A stretch of DNA of 46,735 bases, from the NCBI GenBank assembly GCA_964507105.1, contig CAZDOR010000004.1, forward strand, positions 1 to 46,735, given 5' to 3'. A program made the position numbers and the translations under genes. Below, piece after piece: positions 24,318 through 32,215 of this stretch. This DNA comes from PWPS01 sp964507105 (GTDB taxonomy: Bacteria; Patescibacteriota; Minisyncoccia; Minisyncoccales; PWPS01). The first letter of the stretch is position 1; the number at the start of each line of letters is the position of its first letter. The notes below the pieces were generated by a model that was not told the DNA's origin, did not search any database, and saw only the letters and a list, made by a program, of their open reading frames with translations.

Positions 24318-24346
24318 TTGAAGAGCGGACTCACTACGGTTATAAT
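24318..24346 (+). promoter_or_regulatory. promoter of elp3
   Basis: TTGAAG (24318-24323), a 17-base spacer and a perfect TATAAT (24341-24346). The predicted leader is about 11 bases with no Shine-Dalgarno. Confidence 0.75.
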
Positions 24347-24363
24347 TAACCAGCCACTAAAAT

Positions 24364-25905
24364 ATGAATCTCGAAAAAGAAATAGTAAAAAAATTACTGG
24401 AAAAGGAAAAAATATCCAGAAAAATAATTGACCAAACCAAGAGAGAGGTCTGTAAAAAATACGGAGCTGACTGCCCTCCCAACGTGGATTTAATTGAGGC
24501 CTACAGAGCTATGGAAACAAAAAATAAAAAATTGGAAGCCGCTCTCAGATTGAGACCGATAAGATCGCTTTCCGGGGTAGTTAATGTGTCCGTTCTTACC
24601 GAGCCCCACGACTGTCCGGGTGATTGCCTCTACTGCCCCACTCAAGAAGGGGCCCCAAAAAGCTACCTCGATGACGAACCGGCCGTAATGAGAGCTAAAT
24701 TAAATAACTTCAATCCTGAAAAACAAGTAAAAAACAGAATACACTCCTTAACTAAAACCGGTCATCCTACGGATAAAGTAGAATTAAGAATAGTTGGGGA
24801 AACATGGTCTCATTACGATAAAAGTTATAGAGAAAGCTTTGTGAAATCTTGTTTTGAGGCTCTGAATGGTAAAAAAGAAAAAACTTTGAAGAAAGCACAA
24901 AAAGAAAACGAAACGGCAAAAAAAAAGATGGTCACTCTCTCCGTGGAAACCAGGCCGGATTATATTACCAGAAAGGAAATAGATCATCTCAGGAAACTCG
25001 GGGTAACGATGGTAGAAATCGGAGTTCAAAGCATCTTCAGCGACGTTTTGAGAAAAAATAAACGCGGACATGATGTGGATGCAATAGTAAAAGCAACAAA
25101 GATGCTGAAAGATGCCGGATTCAAAGTTTGCTACCAAATAATGCCCGACCTTCTCGGCTCCGACTTTTCAAAGGACGTTGAGATGATGAAATTGATTTTT
25201 AACGATAGTCGCTTTAAACCCGATTTTTTAAAAATTTATCCTTGCATGGTGTTAAAGGAGGCCCCTCTTTATAGTCTTTATGAAGAAGGAGAATACACTC
25301 CTTACGAAGAAGAGAAATTAATTGAACTTCTCTCAAAAACAAAAAAAGAGATAATCCCCTACTGGGTTAGAATTCAGAGAGTTATAAGAGATATTCCTTC
25401 TCAGTATGTAATCGCAGGAGGGGGTTCTTCAAATCTGAGAGAAGAAATTCAAAAAAAAGCGGAAACGGAGGGTTGGAGATGTAATTGTATCCGCTGTAGA
25501 GAGGTGGGAAATGACTATAATCCCGAGGAAAAAATAAAATTGTTCAAAATGAAATACGAAGCTTCCAAGGGAAAAGAGATAGTTCTTACCTTTGAAAACG
25601 AAAACAGAACTAAGCTCTACAGCCTCTTGAGAATGAGAATTCCCGAAGATCCCTACCCGAAAATTCTTCAAAATTCGGCCATAATAAGAGAAATCCATAC
25701 TTACGGACAACAAATCACTATCAAAGACGGGGAAATTTTAGAAACTTCACCTCAACATAAAGGATTGGGTAAAAAGCTGGTTAAAAAAGCGGAAAAAATA
25801 TCACCGAAGAAAAAAATAAGCGTAATTTCCGGAGTGGGTGCCAGAGGTTATTGGAAAAAACACGGATACAACTTAAAGGATACTTACATGATAAAAAATC
25901 AATAA
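24364..25905 (+). CDS. elp3: Elp3-type tRNA uridine-34 carboxymethylating enzyme (radical SAM plus GNAT)
   Basis: Builds the cm5 group on wobble uridine of tRNA using acetyl-CoA and SAM. The 513 residues have an N-terminal tRNA-binding helix region (1-75), a radical SAM domain with the cluster cysteines 84, 88 and 91 (CPGDCLYC) plus VELRIVGETWSHYD and SVETRPDYIT, a Cys-bearing linker (CNCIRC, about 374-379), and a C-terminal GNAT domain with QHKGLGKKL (464 onward) and SGVGARGYWKKHGY. This single-protein form, without Elongator partners, is known from archaea and some bacteria. The gene faces a Trm9-like methyltransferase across a shared promoter region and ends nine bases before a convergent gene. 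Confidence 0.92.
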   Translation: MNLEKEIVKKLLEKEKISRKIIDQTKREVCKKYGADCPPNVDLIEAYRAMETKNKKLEAALRLRPIRSLSGVVNVSVLTEPHDCPGDCLYCPTQEGAPKSYLDDEPAVMRAKLNNFNPEKQVKNRIHSLTKTGHPTDKVELRIVGETWSHYDKSYRESFVKSCFEALNGKKEKTLKKAQKENETAKKKMVTLSVETRPDYITRKEIDHLRKLGVTMVEIGVQSIFSDVLRKNKRGHDVDAIVKATKMLKDAGFKVCYQIMPDLLGSDFSKDVEMMKLIFNDSRFKPDFLKIYPCMVLKEAPLYSLYEEGEYTPYEEEKLIELLSKTKKEIIPYWVRIQRVIRDIPSQYVIAGGGSSNLREEIQKKAETEGWRCNCIRCREVGNDYNPEEKIKLFKMKYEASKGKEIVLTFENENRTKLYSLLRMRIPEDPYPKILQNSAIIREIHTYGQQITIKDGEILETSPQHKGLGKKLVKKAEKISPKKKISVISGVGARGYWKKHGYNLKDTYMIKNQ

Positions 25906-25914
25906 TAACCGTCT

Positions 25915-26745
25915 TCAGAAAAATATTACTATAGAATAACCTAAAAGGCAGGCCAGTGCTATGGGAGGCAGGGCGGGAATCGCTCTCTTTTTAATTTTGA
26001 AAAGAATAAAAGATCCGAAAAGGCCCACACAGGCAAAAGCGGTAACCGTTGCCGCTTCCCGTAGACCATAATTTATCGCCGTCGCTGAAATTAAAAACAA
26101 AGGAAAAGCGACATCCCCTCCTCCCAAAACCATGAATTTTTCTTTTCTTTTTTTCCCAAAATCATCCAGAAGCTCGGAAGAAGAAAACGGAATTATAAAT
26201 CCTATTATTGCCTTGCTCTTTACCATTTCCGAAGCCATTTTCACCATATGTTTAGTTTTGTAAACAGCCACAAAATCATAAACTGAGAAAAGAGCGAAAA
26301 ATATAATTATTATTTCCGAAGCAAGCTGATTACCGACCACAGCTCCCACTCCGGCTATTGAGAAACTGATTAAAAGATTGTGAAGCAAGATAACGGGTTT
26401 TTTCTTCCAAATCCAAATTAAGATTAAAACCGAAACCAGTGCCCAAATTTCGTGAATCAATACTGAAAAGGTTAAAAGGCTTCCCAAACCGATTGACAGC
26501 AAAAAAGCTCCTTTGAAAAATAAATCTCTACCTTTTTCAAAATTTTTCTTTTTTGAAACGAAATAGATTATTGCGGTTACTAAGAAAAAATAAATTAAAA
26601 AAGTAAACGAGGACAGCCCTGCTTCGCTTCCACCGTTTTCTGCAACCGGAAGTACATCTTTCAGCTCGAGAGCAACAAAAATTCCCAACAACAGAGTTAG
26701 AAGAAAGAAAAAAAGCTCAATAAAAAAAACTTGCCACTTTTTCAT
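25915..26745 (-). CDS. presenilin/SPP-type intramembrane aspartyl protease (A22 family)
   Basis: Membrane protein of 276 residues with about nine hydrophobic segments. It carries all three marks of the GxGD proteases: Tyr156-Asp157 in SVYDFVAVYKTKHM, the second catalytic Asp211 in LGGGDVAFP, and PALP at 257-260. These agree with the archaeal-type presenilin homologues (SPP_2). It should cleave single-pass membrane proteins or signal-peptide remnants within the bilayer; substrates are unknown. It is the last gene of the leftward ruvA operon and directly abuts the NIF3-like gene. Confidence 0.88.
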   Translation of the reverse strand: MKKWQVFFIELFFFLLTLLLGIFVALELKDVLPVAENGGSEAGLSSFTFLIYFFLVTAIIYFVSKKKNFEKGRDLFFKGAFLLSIGLGSLLTFSVLIHEIWALVSVLILIWIWKKKPVILLHNLLISFSIAGVGAVVGNQLASEIIIIFFALFSVYDFVAVYKTKHMVKMASEMVKSKAIIGFIIPFSSSELLDDFGKKRKEKFMVLGGGDVAFPLFLISATAINYGLREAATVTAFACVGLFGSFILFKIKKRAIPALPPIALACLLGYSIVIFF

Positions 26746-27681
26746 TTACTTTCTTTTATGCCTAATAAGGCCGGAACAGGGGATAATTTCCGCATCAATT
26801 TCATCCAAAAACAAATTAACTCCGATCGAATCCGAGGACATATGCCCGGCAATAACCACATTTATATGCGCTTTCTGAGCCTCCTTTCGATGCTTTTCCG
26901 ATATATGCATACCTACTATAGTTCCCGCTCCCGCGTTAGCTAATTTTTCATATATTTCCGGAGACCCTTCGGTCCCGCCGGTAATCTCGGTCATTACTAT
27001 TTTTCCCGTTCTATTTTTTTTGTTTCCTACAAAAAGTTTCGGCCCCGCACCCATTTCCTCAGCTTTTTCGTATTCAGGAATCTCTCTAAGAGATTTTAAA
27101 ACGTCCTCGAGAACTCTGGGATTGTTCTTTTTTAATTTTTGATCAACGAACTCAGCTACCATATTGTCACAGGGAGTATGAACCGACATTAAGGGAATGT
27201 CCAAAAGGCGGGCTGTATCAACTGCTCTCTGGTGATTTTCCGGAGAAAGCCCTCTCGAAACTTCTTTTATTCTTTTTTTTAGAAGTTTCTCTGCAATATT
27301 TATCGGAACTCCGTAATAATTTAACATTTCAATCTGCAGATCCATAACGTCGTCCAATCCGGCCAGCGCTCTCCCTCTCGGATGATGGGATATCACCAAA
27401 TCGATCCGCTCCAACTGATTAGCGAGCAAAAGCTCTTCCCCGTCTATGTCGATCCCCACCAATATTTTTTCAACCTCCCGATCCGGGTTTCCGTATAAAA
27501 TCCTCGTATCACTATACGGATTTTTGAGTCTTTCTTTATCGAAAAGATCCTTTTTTTTCTCCGTTAAATTTTCGTATTTATCTTTTGCTCTGGAGAGCTT
27601 TCGTTCAATTTCTTCACTCTTTCGAAAATCAGCTTCTTTCCCTTTTTTTATAGCGAGTTCGTATATTTCTTTTATTGTCAT
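26746..27681 (-). CDS. NIF3-like dinuclear-metal protein
   Basis: The 311 residues match the NGG1p-interacting-factor-3-like group seen in candidate phyla: VGIDIDGEELLLANQLERIDLVISHHPRG with the metal-binding His pair, HTPCDNMVAEF, and a C-terminal GMHISEKHRKEAQ and VIAGHMSSDSIGVNLFLDEI. A basic helical extension of about 60 residues precedes the core. The family is widely conserved but its biochemical role is unsettled; nucleotide or metal hydrolase activities have been proposed. It starts one base after the rtcB stop. Confidence 0.85.
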   Translation of the reverse strand: MTIKEIYELAIKKGKEADFRKSEEIERKLSRAKDKYENLTEKKKDLFDKERLKNPYSDTRILYGNPDREVEKILVGIDIDGEELLLANQLERIDLVISHHPRGRALAGLDDVMDLQIEMLNYYGVPINIAEKLLKKRIKEVSRGLSPENHQRAVDTARLLDIPLMSVHTPCDNMVAEFVDQKLKKNNPRVLEDVLKSLREIPEYEKAEEMGAGPKLFVGNKKNRTGKIVMTEITGGTEGSPEIYEKLANAGAGTIVGMHISEKHRKEAQKAHINVVIAGHMSSDSIGVNLFLDEIDAEIIPCSGLIRHKRK

Positions 27682-27682
27682 T

Positions 27683-29107
27683 TTATTCTCCTTTTATAAC
27701 TGCTAAAGGTTTAACTCTGGCAACTTTTTCCGCCAAACCAGCTTCGGAAACCACATCAACTATTTCATTTATATCCTTGTAAGCTCCGGGGGCTTCTTCC
27801 GTCACCCCTCTCTTGGATCTCGACTTCAAAATTATATTTTTCTCTTTCATTAATTCGAAAAGCTTTTTATCGGAAATATTTTTTCGTGCCGCCGTTCTGG
27901 ACATTTTTCTACCTGCCCCGTGAGCCGTTGAAAAAAAACTCGCTTTTCCTCTCCTGGTTCCAGCCAACACATAAGAGCAGGTTCCCATACTTCCGGGCAT
28001 AATCACCGGTTGTCCGGTATCCTTGTATTTCTCCGGAAGTTCCGTATGTCCCGGAGGAAAAGCTCGAGTCGCTCCTTTTCTGTGAACTACCAATTGTCTC
28101 TCTTCTCCGTCAACTTCGTGTTCTTCCAACTTAGCGGTATTGTGTGCTACATCGTAAAGCAAATTAAGGCTTCCTTCCAAATTTTTATTCCAAATTTTTC
28201 GAATAGTATGGGTTATCATTTGCCTGTTGGCAAAAGAAAAGTTACACGCTCCACCGAGCCCGAGAAAAAACTCTTTACCTTCCGGCGAATTAAATGGAAA
28301 AGAATTCAGCTGATTGTCAGGAAAGTCATACTCATTTTTTCTTGTTGATTTTTTCGCCTTGGACAAAAAGTCTTTACAATTTTGATGCCCCAACCCCCTG
28401 GATCCGGTGTGGATCATGACTACCACCTGTTCTTCTTCAAGGTTAAAAACATCGGCTTTATCTTTATCATAAATTTGATCAACCATCTGAATTTCAATGA
28501 AGTGATTTCCTCCTCCGAGGGTTCCCACCTGATCGAGACCCCGCTTCTTCGCTCGTTTTGAGACTTTTTCATGATCAGCAATTAAACTTCCTCCGGCCTC
28601 ACAAAGCTCAGCATCATCTTTTTCTCCGTAACCCTGTTCCACCACCCAACGGGACCCTTTATCGAGAATATTTTCGATATCATCCATACTCACGGCCTTC
28701 GCCTTTCCTTGCCCTACCCCCGAAGGAACGTTTCTGAAAATATCTTCCGAAATTTTTCCCAGATGATCTTTAATACTGTTGAAAGAAATTTGCGAAGTCA
28801 ATAATCTCACGCCACAATTTTCATCAAAACCGACAAAGCCGGGAGAGATAACCCCCTTGTCAGCACGGGTAGCACCGACACCTCCGATCGGAGGTCCGTA
28901 TCCCGAGTGGATATCGGGCATAGCTATACCGTGCCTGACTATACCCGGCAATGAAGTAATGTTCACCAGCTGCTTCAAAGCCCTGTCTTCAGTTTGATTC
29001 AATATTTTTTCAGTTGCATAAATTCTGGCCGGAACCCGCATGAAATAAAAATGATCTTTCGGTAATTCCCACAAGTTTTTGTTTATTTTTGTAAATTTAT
29101 CTCTCAT
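27683..29107 (-). CDS. rtcB: RNA ligase RtcB (3'-phosphate splicing ligase)
   Basis: Joins RNA 2',3'-cyclic-phosphate or 3'-phosphate ends to 5'-OH ends with GTP and Mn2+. The 474 residues are close to the archaeal/eukaryotic length. Conserved blocks are present: MPDIHSGYGPPIGGVGA, ISPGFVGFDENCGVRLL with the metal-binding Cys, GGGNHFIEIQ, HTGSRGLGHQ, the His cluster near VAHNTAKLEEHEV, VHRKGATRAFPPG, and STAHGAGRKMSR with the guanylated His. The role in a bacterium is RNA repair or tRNA-intron splicing. The tRNAs seen in this window have no introns. It overlaps the Mur ligase gene by 11 bases. Confidence 0.95.
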   Translation of the reverse strand: MRDKFTKINKNLWELPKDHFYFMRVPARIYATEKILNQTEDRALKQLVNITSLPGIVRHGIAMPDIHSGYGPPIGGVGATRADKGVISPGFVGFDENCGVRLLTSQISFNSIKDHLGKISEDIFRNVPSGVGQGKAKAVSMDDIENILDKGSRWVVEQGYGEKDDAELCEAGGSLIADHEKVSKRAKKRGLDQVGTLGGGNHFIEIQMVDQIYDKDKADVFNLEEEQVVVMIHTGSRGLGHQNCKDFLSKAKKSTRKNEYDFPDNQLNSFPFNSPEGKEFFLGLGGACNFSFANRQMITHTIRKIWNKNLEGSLNLLYDVAHNTAKLEEHEVDGEERQLVVHRKGATRAFPPGHTELPEKYKDTGQPVIMPGSMGTCSYVLAGTRRGKASFFSTAHGAGRKMSRTAARKNISDKKLFELMKEKNIILKSRSKRGVTEEAPGAYKDINEIVDVVSEAGLAEKVARVKPLAVIKGE

Positions 29108-30371
29108 TTTTTTTATATTTTTTATATTCCTCTCTAACTACTTTTCTATCATCCCAGGGTATTTTTTCACCATTTTTTACTTGAATCCAAGATTCGGATC
29201 CTTTACCGGTAATTATTACTGCATCTCCTTTGTGAGCTAAGCCGATTGCTTTATTTATAGCTTCTCTTCTATCGAGAATCTTTTTTGCTTCTCCCTTAAT
29301 TCCTTCAGCTACTTGCTCTATTATTTCTTGAGGATTCTCATCATAAGGATCTTCATTGGTAACAATAATTTCATCGGCAAATCTATCTGCTATTTTACCT
29401 AACACGGGACGCTTCCATTTATCTCTTCCACCGCCACAGGCACCCAAAACAACAATCATTTTTTTTGGATTCATCTTCTCCTTAACAGAGAAATAAACCT
29501 TCTCTAATGCATTCGGCGTAAAAGCATAATCCACAAAAACCGTAAAATCTTGATTAATTACTTTTTCCATTCTTCCCGGAATTCCTTTTATTTTGGAAAA
29601 AGCCTCTCTAACTACTTTATCTTCAACTTTCATTTCACGACTAACGGCTAAAGCAGCTAACGCATTGTAAATATTGAATTTTCCGGGCATCTTCAGTTTA
29701 AAACTTTCTCCGTCCAATTCAAAAGTAACTTTCTCGCTATCCACTTCAAAAGAAGTCGGTTTTAGTAGTTCATCAAAATCAAGATCTCCTTCTTTTTCAA
29801 GACCGTAGCCATATTTTTTACCGGCCTTAAAGGAGTTGAAAAAACCAACATGTTCATCATCAAAATTCAAAACATGAACATCTTGAGCTTCCTCAAAAAA
29901 CTTACCTTTGGCATTTTTATAATTTTCAAATCCACCGTGCGACTCGATATGTTCCGGTGCCAGGTTGGTGATTACCGCCACATTAAAGTCCAAAAATTTA
30001 TGTCTAAACTGCTCAATTCCTTCCGAGGTTACTTCCAAAACGGCAACATCACAATTCTTTTCGACAGCTTCACGTAAAAATTTATTAATAAACCCTCTCC
30101 CGGGCATCGTTATTTTCATTAAATTTTTTCTCTTCTCACCAGCAATCTCAAAATCAATTGAAGATGTTGACGCCACGGACCTTCCACTGGCTTTTAAAAT
30201 TTCGGTGATGAGCTTAACCGTAGTTGACTTTCCATTTGTTCCGGTTATTCCTATGACTTTAATTTCTTTTCCGGGAAATCCGGTTGCCACCGCCGAAAAA
30301 AACGCCCATGAAAAGTGATACGCTTTCATTAAAGGACTCGGAATTAATTTTCTAATCTTTTTTTTAACCAT
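29097..30371 (-). CDS. Mur ligase, MurE-like, without the N-terminal domain
   Basis: ATP-dependent amino-acid ligase of peptidoglycan precursor synthesis. The central domain begins almost at once with VIGITGTNGKSTT (39-51), continues with EVTSEGIEQFRH and NLAPEHIESHGGFENYKNAK, and the C-terminal ligase domain is present (IPGRMEKV, VDYAFTPNALEKV, VLGACGGGRDKWKRP, TNEDPYDENP). At 424 residues it lacks the usual UDP-binding first domain of about 90 residues, replaced by a short segment with some hydrophobic character (about 15-32). The added amino acid is not clear: the DNPR box typical of meso-DAP enzymes reads EDPY. It overlaps ruvA and rtcB, so all three are probably cotranslated. Confidence 0.85.
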   Translation of the reverse strand: MVKKKIRKLIPSPLMKAYHFSWAFFSAVATGFPGKEIKVIGITGTNGKSTTVKLITEILKASGRSVASTSSIDFEIAGEKRKNLMKITMPGRGFINKFLREAVEKNCDVAVLEVTSEGIEQFRHKFLDFNVAVITNLAPEHIESHGGFENYKNAKGKFFEEAQDVHVLNFDDEHVGFFNSFKAGKKYGYGLEKEGDLDFDELLKPTSFEVDSEKVTFELDGESFKLKMPGKFNIYNALAALAVSREMKVEDKVVREAFSKIKGIPGRMEKVINQDFTVFVDYAFTPNALEKVYFSVKEKMNPKKMIVVLGACGGGRDKWKRPVLGKIADRFADEIIVTNEDPYDENPQEIIEQVAEGIKGEAKKILDRREAINKAIGLAHKGDAVIITGKGSESWIQVKNGEKIPWDDRKVVREEYKKYKKNER

Positions 30372-30915
30372 TGTCCAGAAGTTTTAAAGCTTTTTTTACT
30401 CTTTCATCAACGGACTTATTTTTTGAAACTCCTTTAAGAGCTGCTTTAGCATCTTTTTTGGAAAAACCCAATGAAGTCAAGGTTTGAACAGCTTCGTCAC
30501 TTTTTCCGGGATCTTCTTTTATTCTTCTGGAGAGTTCAAAGATGACTCTTTGACCTCTTTTTTTGCCTATATCGAATATTTTATCCAAGATCTCTTCATT
30601 GTCGTTTTTAATTGCCTTTTTCATTTCATCCATGGGAGCTATAGAAGCAACTTTAACGGCCGTTTTCGGTCCGATCCCCGACAGATTTATCAAGCTTTCA
30701 AAAAATTCAAGATTTTCTTTACTCGGAAAGCCGTAAAGTCTTTGTGAGTTTCTTCCTATGTTCAAGTAGCAGAAGAGCTTAAAATTTTTCCCTTCGGAAG
30801 GTAAGTTTTTAACCGCATCGGATGACATGTGAGCCTTTCGTCCCACCCCTCCCGTATCAACTACCACGAAATCTTTTCCCTTTATTGCTATTTTTCCGTT
30901 CAAATAATAAATCAT
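30364..30915 (-). CDS. ruvA: Holliday junction DNA helicase subunit RuvA
   Basis: Tetrameric junction-binding protein that loads RuvB. The 183 residues show the N-terminal OB domain (MIYYLNGKIAIKGKDFVVVDTGGVGRKAHM, LYGFPSKENLEFFESL), the helix-hairpin-helix region (LSGIGPKTAVKVAS, FDIGKKRGQRVIFEL) and the small C-terminal RuvB-contact domain (EAVQTLTSLGFSKKDAKAALKGV). It is the first gene of a five-gene leftward operon. The -10 box lies nine bases before the ATG, so the operon message should be leaderless. Confidence 0.95.
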   Translation of the reverse strand: MIYYLNGKIAIKGKDFVVVDTGGVGRKAHMSSDAVKNLPSEGKNFKLFCYLNIGRNSQRLYGFPSKENLEFFESLINLSGIGPKTAVKVASIAPMDEMKKAIKNDNEEILDKIFDIGKKRGQRVIFELSRRIKEDPGKSDEAVQTLTSLGFSKKDAKAALKGVSKNKSVDERVKKALKLLDNG

Positions 30916-30924
30916 AGTGATTCA

Positions 30925-30930
30925 ATTATA
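30925..30930 (-). promoter_or_regulatory. -10 box of the ruvA operon
   Basis: A perfect TATAAT on the minus strand (30930-30925), nine bases before the ruvA ATG at 30915. No convincing -35 box is seen at the right distance. The divergent rpsT promoter lies about 35 bases away. Confidence 0.55.
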
Positions 30931-30963
30931 ATGGATAAAAGAATTAAAGAAAAGCCGAATAGC

Positions 30964-30991
30964 TTGACTATCAATTATTTTCAAGTATAAT
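30964..30991 (+). promoter_or_regulatory. promoter of rpsT
   Basis: TTGACT (30964-30969), a 16-base spacer and a perfect TATAAT (30986-30991). Initiation near 30998 gives a leader of about 22 bases. The -10 box contains the upstream in-frame ATG at 30990, which therefore cannot be the translation start of rpsT. Confidence 0.75.
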
Positions 30992-31019
30992 GGATAAGCA
31001 AAGAAATAAAATCAAAAAT

Positions 31020-31292
31020 ATGCCAATAACCGAGTCAGCAAAAAAAAGACTGAGACAAAATAAAAAAAGAAAAGAAGAAAATAAGGTTTTCAAAAAGAGA
31101 ATGAAGAATTCGATAAAAGAGATTCGCGATTTAATTGAAGAGGGAAATCACGAAAAAGCAGAAAAAGAGATTCCTCAAGCTTACAAGGATATCGACAAAG
31201 CTGCAAAAAAAGGGGTTATCAAAAAGAAAAACGCGAGCAGAAAAAAATCGCGCTTGACCAAACTGATAAACAGATCTAAAACTCGGCAATAA
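31020..31292 (+). CDS. rpsT: 30S ribosomal protein bS20
   Basis: Primary 16S rRNA-binding protein of the small subunit body, 90 residues from the chosen start MPITESAKKRLRQNKKRK, which matches the family opening MPNIKSAKKRxRxN. The rest is the expected three-helix bundle rich in Lys (MKNSIKEIRDLIEEGNHEKAEKE, KDIDKAAKKGVIKKKNASRKKSRL). An in-frame ATG ten codons upstream lies inside the -10 box and is rejected. Its 3' end overlaps the convergent holA by 17 bases; rpsT beside holA is a common bacterial arrangement. Confidence 0.94.
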   Translation: MPITESAKKRLRQNKKRKEENKVFKKRMKNSIKEIRDLIEEGNHEKAEKEIPQAYKDIDKAAKKGVIKKKNASRKKSRLTKLINRSKTRQ

Positions 31293-32214
31293 TCAGCACC
31301 AATCCCGTTTCCGGGCTTATCTTTCCCAGTTTGGAATCCAAATCCACCTCACATATCTTTCGGTGGATTTTTTTTATTCTATGAAAATTCAAGTTTTTCG
31401 CTTGCTTGAAGCTTTTTTTAAAAACAAAGGGGCTCATTTTGCTCTCTCGCTGAGCTTCTTTATAGTTTAAATTCTCATTCATAAGCTGAGATGCCGTCAA
31501 AAGGTTCCTCACTTGGTAATTAATCATCGATAATATATAAAAAGGAGAATCTCCTTTTTCAATATGCTCCTCAATAAACTCCAAAGCTTTTCCTTTTTCT
31601 CCTTTTCCTAAAGAATCTATAGTGTCGAATATATCGGTTTCAAGTTCGGGGCGAACATATTTTTCAATTTCCTTTCGGGTGACCTTTTCCTCTATTTTCA
31701 TATGGCAAAGCTTGGAAATTTCATTGCTCGCCCTCCACAAATCGTTACCGACATATTCTGAAAACTTATCGATCACACCTTCTTCCGGATCAACATTGTA
31801 TTTTGCAAATTCCTTTTGATACCATTTTTTTAATTTTTTTCCCTCGAGTTTATCGAATTTCTGAATCAAAATATTTTTTGTCTCTTTTCTCTTTAGTTCT
31901 TGAATAAACTCCTCTCTTAACCTTTCCTCTTCTTTTAAAATCAAGACATTGTCTCCCGAAACAATCTCCTCGCTTCTTTCTTTAAATTTTTTTCTTATTT
32001 TTTTATTTTGCAAGACATTTTTTCCTATCAAGAGCCGTTTTTCTTCAAACATTCCTATCTGCCTGTTTTTATCTTTGAGTTCATTAAAGTCGATATCCTC
32101 GGAAAGATAGTTTATATTAATTCCCGATTTATTCTTTTTTCTGTATTCGAGAACTATTTCTTTCAACTTCTGATTGCTCCTAAAGAGGTCTTTTCCATGT
32201 AAAATTATCAACAT
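31276..32214 (-). CDS. holA: DNA polymerase III delta subunit
   Basis: Clamp-loader subunit that opens the sliding clamp. From the start MLIILHGKDLFRSNQKLKEIV the 312 residues follow HolA: an AAA+-like but non-ATPase N-terminal part, NVLILKEEERL, LKKWYQKEFAKYNVDPEEGVIDKFSEYVGNDLWRASNEISKL, and the helical C-terminal collar (DIFDTIDSLGKGEKGKALEFIEEHIEKGDSPFYILSMINYQVRNLL). The frame is open 16 codons further upstream inside mutM, but those residues are not HolA-like, so ATG 32214, one base after the mutM stop, is chosen. Its end overlaps rpsT. Confidence 0.9.
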   Translation of the reverse strand: MLIILHGKDLFRSNQKLKEIVLEYRKKNKSGININYLSEDIDFNELKDKNRQIGMFEEKRLLIGKNVLQNKKIRKKFKERSEEIVSGDNVLILKEEERLREEFIQELKRKETKNILIQKFDKLEGKKLKKWYQKEFAKYNVDPEEGVIDKFSEYVGNDLWRASNEISKLCHMKIEEKVTRKEIEKYVRPELETDIFDTIDSLGKGEKGKALEFIEEHIEKGDSPFYILSMINYQVRNLLTASQLMNENLNYKEAQRESKMSPFVFKKSFKQAKNLNFHRIKKIHRKICEVDLDSKLGKISPETGLVLIIAEF

Positions 32215-32215
32215 A

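Noticed and set aside
30990..31019. Upstream ATG extending rpsT by ten codons
   Set aside because: The ATG is part of a perfect -10 box with a -35 at 16 bases, and the family N-terminus begins at 31020.
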